A stretch of DNA of 45,000 nucleotides, from contig CAJNDS010000270.1 of NCBI GenBank assembly GCA_905221605.1, positions 1-45,000 of the forward strand, written 5' to 3'. The translations under genes were made by a program, and so were the position numbers. The DNA is from Symbiodinium natans. Its lineage: Eukaryota; Sar; Dinophyceae; Suessiales; Symbiodiniaceae. Shown piece after piece: positions 1 through 8,995 of this stretch (positions within the stretch are counted from its first letter, which is position 1; every line of letters begins with the position of its first letter). The notes beneath the pieces are model-generated. The model had not been told where the DNA came from, did not search any database, and saw only the letters and a list, made by a program, of their open reading frames with translations.

Positions 1-1796
1 AACACCATGACAACCCAAAACCACCAAAGCGGACCAAACAGACAATGCCATAACAACACAAACCGACCAAGTAGACAACGCCGTGACAGCCCAAAACCAC
101 CCAAGCAGACAATACCGTGACAACGAATATCCGACCAAACAGACAACACCGTGACAACCCAAAACAAACAGACAACACCATAACGGCCCAAAACCGACCA
201 AGCAGACAATACCATGACAACCCAAAACCGCCCCATACAGACTAAGCAGACAACACCATGACAATCCAAAATCGCCCAAATCGACAACACCGTAACAACC
301 CAAACGGACCAAACAGACAACACTATGACAACCCAAAACCGACCAAACAGACAACACCATGACAACCCAAAACCACCAAAGCGGACCAAACAGACAATGC
401 CATAACAACACAAACCGACCAAGTAGACAACGCCGTGACAGCCCAAAACCACCCAAGCAGACAATACCGTGACAACGAATATCCGACCAAACAGACAACA
501 CCGTGACAACCCAAAACAAACAGACAACACCATAACGGCCCAAAACCGACCAAGCAGACAATACCATGACAACCCAAAATCGCCCCATACAGACTAAGCA
601 GACAACACCATGACAACCCAAAGTCGCCCAAATCGACAACACCGTGACAACCCAAGCGGACCAAACAGACAACACTATGACAACCCAAAACCGACCAAAC
701 AGACAACACCATGACAACCCAAAACCACCCAAGCGGACCAAGCGGACCAAACGGACAACACTATGACAACCCAAAACCGACCAAGCGGACAATACCGTGA
801 CAACCCAAAACCACCCAAGCGGACCAAGCGGACAACACTATGACAACCCAAAACCGACCAAGCAGACAACACCATGACAACCCAAAATCGCCCGAGCGGA
901 CCAAGCGGACAACACAATGACAACCCAAAACCGACCAAGCGGACAACACCATGAGAGCCCAAAACCGCCCAAGCGGACAACACCATGACAGCCCAAAACC
1001 GACCAAGCGGACAACTTCGTGACAACCCAAAACCACCCAAGCGGACAACACCATGACAGTCCAAAATCGACGAAGCGGACAACATTGTGACAACCCAAAA
1101 CCGCCCAAGCGGCCAACACCGTGACAGCCCAAAACCGCCCAAGCAGACAACACCGTGACAGCCCAAAACAGACCAAGCGGACAACACCATGACAACCCAA
1201 AACCACCCAAGCGGACCAAACGGACAATACCACAACTGACCACAACAACCCAAAACCGACCAAACAGACAGCACCATGACAACCCAAAACCACCAAAGCA
1301 GACCAAGCGGACAACACCATAACAACCCAAAACCGACCAAGCAGACAACACCGTGACAGTCCAAAACGCCCAAGCGGACAACACCGTGACAACGAACATC
1401 CGACCAAACAGACAACACCGTGACAACCCAAAACAAACGGACAACAATGACGGCCCAAAACCGACCAAGCGGACAGCACCGTGACAACCCAAAACCGCCC
1501 AAGCGGACAACACCGCGACAGCCCAAAACCGCCCAAGCGGACCAAGCGGACAATACCGTGACAGCCCAAAATCGACCAAACGGACAACACCGTGAAAGCC
1601 CAAAACCGCCCAAGCGGACAACACCGTGACAGGCCAAAACCGACCAAGCAGACAACACCATGACAGCCCAAAATCGCCCAAGCGGACCAAGCGGACAACG
1701 CCGTGACAGCCCAATTTCGACCAAGCGGACAACACCGTGACAGCCCAAAACCGCCCAAGCGGACCAAGCCGTGACAGCCCAAGGAAAGCCCAAACC
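1..1796. repeat. 34-bp minisatellite with higher-order repeat
   Basis: Tandem array of a 34-bp unit built around GACCAAGCGGACAACACC, then GTGACAACCCAAAACC. Some units carry an extra 9-bp GACCAAGCG step or a short deletion. A higher-order repeat is visible: bases 1 to about 372 recur at 353 to about 724 with an exact offset of 352 and few changes. A more diverged copy of the same unit order, marked by a CGAAC/TATCCGACC variant, lies near 1255-1480. The array runs off the left edge. The complementary strand has no stop codons in any frame for most of the array, which creates long Val/Leu/Cys/Gly-rich frames. These are by-products of the repeat (34 is not a multiple of 3), not genes. Confidence 0.95.
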
Positions 1797-1814
1797 TCAA
1801 TCCGGACAATTCCT

Positions 1815-1898
1815 AAAATTCCGGGAATTTTCAGCTCCGGGTGATTCCCAAAATTCCCAGGATTTTTAGACAAAACGTGTTAAAATTCCCGGAATTTT
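1815..1898. repeat. Paired near-palindromes AAAATTCC(G/C)GGAATTTT
   Basis: The 17-mer AAAATTCCGGGAATTTT at 1815-1831 and AAAATTCCCGGAATTTT at 1882-1898 are exact reverse complements of each other, and each is itself almost palindromic. A decayed third copy (AAAATTCCCAGGATTTTT) lies between them at about 1850-1866. They sit at the right edge of the minisatellite. Function unknown; possibly a short inverted-repeat array. Confidence 0.7.
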
Positions 1899-1956
1899 CA
1901 GGATCCCCCTGCAAGGCCCTCACAAGCAGCCAAATGGACCGGAAGAGGAGGCGGGG

Positions 1957-2650
1957 CATCCGACAGGGCGGCCGCAGAGCGAAAATAGGGGTCGAGCCCG
2001 TAGCCTTTTATAGGGATATATCGATATCCAGAATCCATTAGTAAGATTCCTTATGAAAGAAGATGGATTCCAAGCATTATATTTAATAAGAGTCGGAAAA
2101 AAATGACCGATTTCCTTCATAGAATAATTGATGGTATGACATCTGTAGATGCCAAATTTGTTGCATAATACTTATTCAGACGAGAGTCTAAACAATCCAA
2201 ATCATTTTGAAATAATGAATTTCTTATCGAAGAGATCGGTATCGAAAATTATATTGGAATCATTATATATTTGTTCCTTCGATTTTAGATAATGAGAGAA
2301 ATATTATGAAATAGAAATATAAGAAATCCTTTCAAAATGATAATTCAAGATTAAGAAGAATTATCTAAAAGAAAAGACAAGAAGAATATATGATTGATAA
2401 GAATATAAAATAATAAATGAATCTATCATATTTCTCATATTCATAAAAAAAAGAATTAATTGAACAATTTATTTTTCATTGTGTGGGGCCTCCATCAAAG
2501 AAAATTTGTGAAATTCCCGATAATCCAAAATCATGATCCTCTTCGAATAGGATTGAAACCTAGAATATTTAAGAATCAGTTCTCCCCCCCACCAAGCAAA
2601 ATTGCCATCCGACAGACGCAAAGCTGGGCCTAGCCTTTTATGGAGATATT
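1957..2650. repeat. Related direct flanks around the AT-rich island
   Basis: CATCCGACAG at 1957-1966 and TAGCCTTTTAT at 2001-2011 recur in the same order and orientation as CATCCGACAG at 2606-2615 and TAGCCTTTTAT at 2631-2641. In both copies the second motif is followed by a G-rich step and GATAT. The internal spacing differs (34 and 15 bases), so the copies are diverged. They bracket the AT-rich island almost exactly. Confidence 0.6.
2012..2585. other. AT-rich island of unlike composition
   Basis: About 570 bases, clearly much more AT-rich than the GC-balanced surroundings, with sharp edges at the flanking direct repeats. One plus-strand frame stays open for about 45 codons from about 2033 and then again near 2490-2580, with stops between, which looks like decayed coding sequence. 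I could not name a protein. An organelle-derived or bacterial insertion is possible from composition alone. No tRNA or rRNA was recognised. Confidence 0.6.
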
Positions 2651-3953
2651 CAGAAATAGAATGAGCAAAGATCTGAACGAAAGGAATGAAGAATTATAAT
2701 TGGAACCGAGAATGTTTATACAAATTCAAAATCAAAAATCATCGAATGCCGATTCAAAAAAAGTCCGGACACACCACCGCTCCGAACTACGTGTGCACAG
2801 CAAATCAAAAAATCACACCACATCGAGGCTCCGAATTGTTTGTGCACATTTTCCTCAGGACGGGAGAAGCCATGTGTGTGCGAGAGGGGCAAGGTGACAA
2901 GGGCTGGCTGGTAGTGTTGTCCTAGCTGATGTCAAGAAAAGTCGGCTCAGAAGTTGACATTACCTTCACTTTGTGCTCTAGCTTCTTGGCATTTCTTGGC
3001 ACCAGCTTCTTCGTGTCATCATTGCTTCCCTTTTGCACCTTCAGGCTTTTCAGCAGATCCTGTCAAGGCCTGCGCCCACACGTCTGAGTCCGAGTTCAAC
3101 ACTTGCCAAGCTTATCCAACAAGACCAGAACACCTGCCTGCAATAGCTGGCGCTGTGCGCTCGAAGATGGCGTGACCTGGGAGACATCAATCCTAAACCG
3201 AAAGTATAACCAATTCGGCATATGCAATTCTAGCCTGACCTACGAAAGTAGAGCCAATGACCGTTACAAGCAGGCTCTTGAATGCTGCATAGAACCTAAG
3301 GGCCTCGTGCCAGAGAGAATGAGTCCGCCACACTGACACTACTGTTGATAAACGAAATCCTGCATCAGTTTTCTACTGCAGGCCATCCCTTCCAAACCCC
3401 GAATCTCAATATTGGTTTCCCAGAGCAGGTGCCAACGGCATGTGCACGAATGACCCACATCCTGCATTCGGCCATGCGTGTTATCAACATTGAAATTAGA
3501 GGGGCACGAGAATTGCGTCGGTGAACGTGCCATGTTCGTCTTGCACCGGGTCATGCATGATTTTGCCCATCCAGCGTATCACAACCTTGAGTATGCTACG
3601 TTCGAAATTGAACTGAACTAACTGAAGGGTGCCTTGCGCGAACACAGCAGCAATTACAGCACGTGATCAACTGAAGACATGCATAGACACGCAGTCAATC
3701 CCGCGAGAAGTCGCAAGGTTTGCGTAGGACGGCGAGCACAGCAACCATCGGCAGAGTGATGGTGATTTTCGTCCTTGTTTTGACACGTCTGGGCCATCCG
3801 CAATCTGCGGCTCCACCCAATGGCTCCAGGGGACCTAGTCCTTCTGGGTTGCCGTAAACGGCCGGAACGGCCGCTGCGCGGTCCACGTAGCCGGCGACCT
3901 CCTTCTAACGCTCACGGAGGCTTGTCCGCGGTCTCTGCATCCTGGTCCAAGAC

Positions 3954-4019
3954 GTCTTTCCTTGGAGAGAAAGTCTCGCACACGATAAGCACGACTTGTT
4001 TGGCTGATCGGCCTAGGGT
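3954..4019 (-). CDS. Candidate coding exon, unidentified
   Basis: A 66-nt exon candidate bounded by an acceptor CTGCTGCAG and a GT donor after AGGAAAGAC. It reads TLGRSAKQVVLIVCETF then SPRKD, 22 codons, phase 0 at both ends. The hydrophobic pattern is protein-like and the open frame runs further upstream. No family recognised. It may belong with the exon at 4354-4405, but the phases do not match directly, so another exon would be needed between them. Confidence 0.3.
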
Positions 4020-4353
4020 CTGCAGCAGAACAAAAGCATGCAAGATCAAGCAAGATCTTATCAAGACAAGCGTCAGCATGGACTGCAAGCGAGCATCGCT
4101 CTTTGCCTCTTCCTCCAACCTCTGATTGTGCGATACAAGTAACTGTAAAGTCTAAGAACGCCGTTTAGATTCGTCACAACATGCCACTCAGATCAGGACG
4201 GCCCAAGAGCCCGTACACAAAAGGGGCCAAGGAAGAAATCACAACAATAGGCAAACAAGGCTCAAGCAAGGGACCCGTGATTCTCAATGAACGAAAGACG
4301 AGAATTCAATATTCCAAGCCCAGGTGCTCTTTCAACAGCTGGTCGGGGTCGAC

Positions 4354-4405
4354 GGAGTCTTTTGAGGTGAACCGTGAGATCAAAGTCGAGATCAAACGCT
4401 TTGTC
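4354..4405 (-). CDS. Candidate coding exon, unidentified
   Basis: Acceptor TCCAAG then GACAAAGCG, ending at a GT donor (CTCC before GTCGAC). It reads DKAFDLDFDLTVHLKRL with phase 1 at its end. The alternating acidic/hydrophobic pattern looks like real protein, but I recognise no family. It lies on the same strand as all identified exons in the window. Confidence 0.3.
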
Positions 4406-5067
4406 CTTGGATGCCAAAGCAAATAGAGCACAAAACCTACCGCCAGGCTGCCAAGGGTACACGGGTACACCTAGCTCAAGCTCACTCTCAGCCAAGGCAA
4501 TCGTTCAAAACCTGATAGGCTGAAGCTGCAGCTTGGGAACTTGTCGAGTGCTGGGGCATCCGGGGCTGTGCGGAGACTGCCCGAGAGGCGGCGCAAAGGC
4601 TGTCAGGGAGGACCGGTAGCTGACCCACTAGTACATGACACGGCTCCGTACGAAGCAGGTGTCACCGCATGTCTGCAGGCATGTAATGAATGTTACGTAA
4701 CTTCCGGCATGCAAGTGGGCTAACAAAGAAAGTGTGAGAACGTTGCCATTGCACTCATGTCATCAGATAAACAATATAAATATCTCGATCATTCCCTGAT
4801 CAGAGGGCTGCTCGGGAATTGTGAGTAGGATCAGAAACAAAATAATCATGGGCAGACAGAGGCCAGCACAAGTTGAGCCTGGAGGTCGATGCTCCAGGCT
4901 GCCGAATTCTCTTTGGCATCATTCTCAAGAAGCTGAGCGAAGCGAGCTACTTCATCCAGACTCTGTGCGTACTCAGTGTTGTCACCGCCTCGCGAAGCAG
5001 TGTGAAGTGAGCAAGAAGAGTGCGACGGCGCAGTAGTGAGCAGATGTGAGCAGTGACTGCGACATGC

Positions 5068-5140
5068 CTTGCGATGACATTGCTGCTTCCAGTCGGGTCA
5101 TCGCCTTCAGCAAGTCCTGAAAGGTCCCAATCTCTGCTTG
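5068..5140 (-). CDS. Candidate coding exon, helical segment
   Basis: Acceptor CCAGGGCAG, then a 73-nt frame reading QAEIGTFQDLLKAMTRLEAA then MSSQ, ending at a GC donor (CAAG before GCATG). The heptad-like spacing of Leu, Met and Ala suggests an amphipathic helix. No family recognised, and no neighbouring exon could be joined with confidence. Confidence 0.3.
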
Positions 5141-5143
5141 CTG

Positions 5144-7829
5144 CCCTGGTATGGCTGCACAACTTTGCGTCGTCACGTAATCGTGCTCATGGAACTAAAT
5201 CTGCAGCAATGAAGCCTGTGTTTCAGGGAGTGAAAGCACCGAGACGCAACGAGTCATGATCCCACTCGATGCGGTGTCTTCCCGTCCTGCCACGATGCTG
5301 GTGCCTCCAAGCTGCCCTGCCAGGGGCATCATGGTTGAAGAAGAGCGGTGCTGAGATGAAGCATGATGAAGCGGCATGTCGGCATGTCCTCCACTACCGA
5401 CGGATCTTCACCTCGCGTCTGCCGATCCTCGTCACGGAATGTCAGGGAGACGGTGCCCAGGTGTGCCAAGTTTCAGATCAGCCCGAGCCACTGCTTTTTG
5501 CCCCTCCCAGACCTGCCTTGGAACCCAGGCCCGTGTCTCAACCCCTTCATAACGGCTCCCCAATACGGCATTTCCACAAACTTCAAGCGACTTCAACAGA
5601 CGTTCTCTGCCGCATTCAGGCCCTGAAAAGATACACCGTCGACGTCACAGAAGCCCACCTCCTATGAATTCTTCAGCCAGGTGCAAATTATGATTATGGC
5701 CCGCCGTTTGGGCTAGCGGCTAAAGTAAAGGGTTTGGAGTCATAAGATCGGAAGTTTGGGTTTTGAGCTTGGGGTTAGCTGCTTTGCTCCTAAAAACCTG
5801 CCAACTTCCAGCCTCTGAAAGCATCACACGAGCTCCAGCCGATGGGGCATTCTGGCGGAGTCCAGACTTCCGACCTGGAGGCGTCCTGGCGAAGCGACAC
5901 GTGCTTGAAACGCGGATCTGCTCCTTGCTGCACATATGACTAGTCCAATGTCAGGCCTACAGCAGGAACAGTGGGAAGTTCACTGGAAGCGTGTCCTGCC
6001 AAAAAGCTGTCCGAAGAAGCTGAGGAATTGTACCTTGCACTCACACTCGAAACTCCATTCCCCAGAGTTTCATCTCCCAATGGTCTCCCAGCCCTGAACC
6101 CCCTGAACGTTGCGAACCTGGCGCACACGTCGTGAAAAACAAGGCTCGGTCGAAAGAAGCCATCCAAGCTTTCTCTGCAACATTCTGCAACCCTACAACA
6201 TGCGCAAGCTGCGACCGATGCGGAGCACCTGGAAAGCTTGAGCGCAGCTGTGCTGTAATTAGCAGCCTGGTTGCAGGGAGTGCTCGCGAGCTGTCCCAGA
6301 AGCTCAAGGGCACACCCACGGCGACCAACAGAATAAGCCAAGGAACGGCCTCGCCGAATGACAGCAGCACAAGGCAGCACATGCACGAAAGCCGCTCTGA
6401 CAGCAGTGATCAGCAGTGACCTCCTCGGGGATCGCCTCGCCGTCGCCGGATGCATGGGAGAGCACCCTGCGGTGAGCCAAGAGCCAAGGCCAGCTTCGAC
6501 GGTAAATCGTATGCGAAGGGCGCGAAAGAAAAAATTGCTTAAGGAAATACATGGAAATACCTCATTTCCGGTTCTTTACTGGTCTGTGCCACTTTTCAAA
6601 GCATCCAAAGCTGTTTCTGGCTGCTTTGCCTCCCACTCCGTCGCTCTCGGCTTCTCAGGTTCGCAGCCTGCTCAGCTATGCGCAGGGGATAGTGAAAGCT
6701 GCGCTCAATCTGTAGCAGATCATGACCACAGACATCGACATGAATCTCTTGACTGCAGAATGAATGCTGGCCCTAGGTTCAGCCTGAGTCAACCTTGCAA
6801 GGTTTCTTCATGTCTCATCCTACTCCGCAGCACAGGAGCAGCCGCGGACAACACGTGCACTGCCAGACTTCTGATTTATCGCATCAAGAAGCTGCAAGGA
6901 ATATGGTGCTCCACATTTGCAACCCTCCAAAGGGCCCGCCCTGAATCAGTCACGAACTCGAATCTACGGTTTTTAAGGGTTTCAAAGCACTTCAGGCTTC
7001 AAGCCCCCGCATTTTTCGATTCATCTGTCCCCGCGCAACTATCCTCCCAGACGAACCGCCCTCCGATTTTTTTTATGCTCTCAGACATCTTTCGAGAGAA
7101 AGGTTTTGTAGGTCACACGTCCAGAAGCTGCCGCACCTTGAGTCGCCTTGCTGGCCGCTCGGTGTGTGGACTCCTGCAGCTTCTTTTTGACGCCGAAGAC
7201 ACACAGCAAAGGGGCAAACAGGTAGAAACCAAACATGAGACAATGGGAAGCCACTCTGTGCTCTCCCGTGTGTTTTTTCTTCTTTTTCTTCCACCCTGCT
7301 CGGCTCCTGAGCTGAGGGAAGGCCTTCGGTCCGAGCGCTGTGACACAGAACGGGAGATGGCCTGTGGGCTGATGCCCTCGCGTCTTAGATGGCCCACTCC
7401 CAGATTGTTAGTCAACAGCTGTTGTTGTACTTCTGCGGGCTGTTTCTGAGTCATGCTGTTGCCCAGTGCTTATTAGATGCTAGAGCACATCCTCTGAATC
7501 TCCCGAACGAGCTGCGCCATGTCTGACATAGCGGGACAGCGCTCATGGCCGGCTTGCTATGCAAGTCCGTTACTTACATGAAGGTTTGTGGGTGTGTTCA
7601 CTGTACTCGACAACAGGGAATCTGGTAATTCAGGATGAAGATGTCGTATCTGTTGTGCAGCTGTGTTGCTTCAGTCCGATATGCCGAGACGAGCAAGATT
7701 GCAAGCAGATGTTGTCAATGTCTGCAAGCAGCAGCATTCGAGAATGCCCCAACATGCCATGTCCACACGTTGACAAGAGCAAATTGCTCGTGAGTCAGTG
7801 GCGTCCAGGCGCCGCATTTCGGCGAACAC
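5144..7829. other. Unassigned region with one unusually long ORF
   Basis: I found no conserved exon here. At 5701-5775 there is a short stretch with tRNA-like spacing (GGGCTAGCGGCTAAAG, then GGTTTGGAGTC), but no acceptor stem pairs, so I do not call a tRNA. The plus-strand frame at 6358-7449 is listed separately. Several short frames on both strands overlap and look random. Confidence 0.4.
6358..7449 (+). CDS. Long ORF, coding status doubtful (363 codons)
   Basis: An uninterrupted ATG-to-TGA frame of 363 codons, by far the longest in the window outside simple repeats. By a rough estimate (stop codons at about 4 percent of random codons) such a frame is unlikely by chance in 45 kb, which is the main argument for it. 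Against it: the translation is rich in Ser, Cys, Arg and Leu, shows no domain I know, and lies opposite to every identified gene. It has a basic cluster near residues 51-60 (NRMRRARKKKLLK). If real it would be an intron-poor gene, for example a retrogene. Confidence 0.2.
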   Translation: MTAAQGSTCTKAALTAVISSDLLGDRLAVAGCMGEHPAVSQEPRPASTVNRMRRARKKKLLKEIHGNTSFPVLYWSVPLFKASKAVSGCFASHSVALGFSGSQPAQLCAGDSESCAQSVADHDHRHRHESLDCRMNAGPRFSLSQPCKVSSCLILLRSTGAAADNTCTARLLIYRIKKLQGIWCSTFATLQRARPESVTNSNLRFLRVSKHFRLQAPAFFDSSVPAQLSSQTNRPPIFFMLSDIFREKGFVGHTSRSCRTLSRLAGRSVCGLLQLLFDAEDTQQRGKQVETKHETMGSHSVLSRVFFLLFLPPCSAPELREGLRSERCDTEREMACGLMPSRLRWPTPRLLVNSCCCTSAGCF

Positions 7830-7998
7830 CTTCAGGTCCCAAATGTCTTGTTCGAAGATATTTGGCAGTGTGCCAAGGCATAGAAGCAATCCTTTTAGCA
7901 CAGCCTGCTTCGCCAACTGTTGGCCATCATCTACAGCCTGCAAGGTCATCAAACCAGCGGCACACATCGAGGATCCCTTGGTCAATACGATTGGAGAC
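7830..7998 (-). other. Open frame after the PPR exons, ambiguous
   Basis: Directly after the last placed PPR exon the DNA stays open. The PPR frame continues to about 7948 (RIDQGILDVCRWFDDLA), and a frame shifted by one base then runs to a good GT donor after AAG at 7830 (AVDDGQQLAKQAVLKGLLLC then LGTLPNIFEQDIWDLK). Both look protein-like. This could be intron sequence, an alternative exon, or coding sequence broken by a one-base indel. Confidence 0.3.
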
Positions 7999-8995
7999 TG
8001 CCTGACAGGCATCGATAACCGATTGGAACACACCGGTCAGGAACGTCTTGTCCTGAAAGTCAGGCGGAGACGAGGGGCACTGCCAACATTTTGTGTTGCT
8101 CAGGCTGAGACACACAGCGGGGCCACCTGCATCCAGTGTTTACAGTGCGCAGTGGTATGGCCCGGTATGGCACGCTACGTCTCCCACAGACCACAGAGAC
8201 TGCTCGTTTGAGCTTTGCGGCCTGGCGTAGCAATGTCAGCGATCTCTTGACATGTGCCTCCTGGGCTCCCAGATGGCTGCTTTCAGATATCAGCCATACG
8301 TGTCTCAAGACCACCATTCAAAGCCGAGCCCAACACCATAAACCAAACAAGCAGATCAAACAGTCAACTAAGATGTCTGAAAGAGTGTGCGAATTCCGTC
8401 AACCACAACAACATGTCAAGGACCGTCGGTCGCTGAGCAGTCGGGCCGACGGATGCTTTGTCAAGCCCTTGATGAGGATGGAGCAGGTGAACCTTGGCAG
8501 CTTTCACTTCTGAACGCCCTGCCTCAAAGCATACCTGATTGTATATTCTAATGCAGATATACGGTCAAGGAAGACGCTTCATGGGAGCCTGACCGATCCG
8601 CTCGGAGCCCTCGTCCTGTCATGCTGTCCAGCAGTTGCCACCTGCAGAAGAACCATTGAAACGGGCGCTTCGCTTCCATTGTCAACTCTCAGCTTCGACA
8701 AGCTCACTCAGGCGGATGCGCTTGGCCGATATCTCCACTGCGTATGGCTGCGTCCTGCATAGACAAGGCAGAACCTTAAGCTCTGCGGGCCTGCTTGGCT
8801 CGCTTAGCACAAGACCAATGACGAACATCCCCGACCCACAGCTTGCAAACATAAGTTGACCCCCTCGAAAATCCTAATAAGCCCCTATCCCCGGAACAAC
8901 ATGCAGCGAAACCACCCATTTTCTCAGAAATGCAACAAGGGGCCATCACGGTGTTGAAGGTGATGGCATTTGGCCTCAAGTCGTGAGATGTCATG
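7999..8995 (-). CDS. Pentatricopeptide repeat (PPR) protein, six exons
   Basis: PPR proteins are helical-repeat RNA-binding proteins, usually acting on organelle transcripts. Six minus-strand exons join in phase: about 8944-8995, 8720-8754, 8594-8641, 8447-8492, 8219-8260 and 7999-8052. In order they read LRPNAITFNTVM, DAAIRSGDIGQA, WQLLDSMTGRGLRAD, RFTCSILIKGLTKHPS, EAHVKRSLTLLRQA and DKTFLTGVFQSVIDACQA. The spliced product is a textbook run of PPR units (PNxxTFNxVMDAxxxxGDxxxAWxLLxxM), and the FTCSILIKGL block resembles one I remember from dinoflagellate PPR proteins. Donors are GC, GC, GT, GC, GC, then GT after the last exon; acceptors are AG followed by G. Introns are 78-189 nt. Start and end of the gene were not found. 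Upstream PPR-like exons at 11.6-11.8 kb may belong to the same gene. Confidence 0.85.

Noticed and set aside
323-1873. Three long overlapping Val/Leu/Cys/Gly-rich minus-strand frames
   Set aside because: They are translations of the 34-bp minisatellite in all three frames; no independent coding signal.
5701-5775. tRNA-like spacing of D-arm and T-arm words
   Set aside because: No pairing acceptor stem and no clean anticodon arm.
8375-8432. Helical-looking frame TVLDMLLWLTEFAHSFRHL
   Set aside because: It lies in the intron between two PPR exons that join directly in phase.
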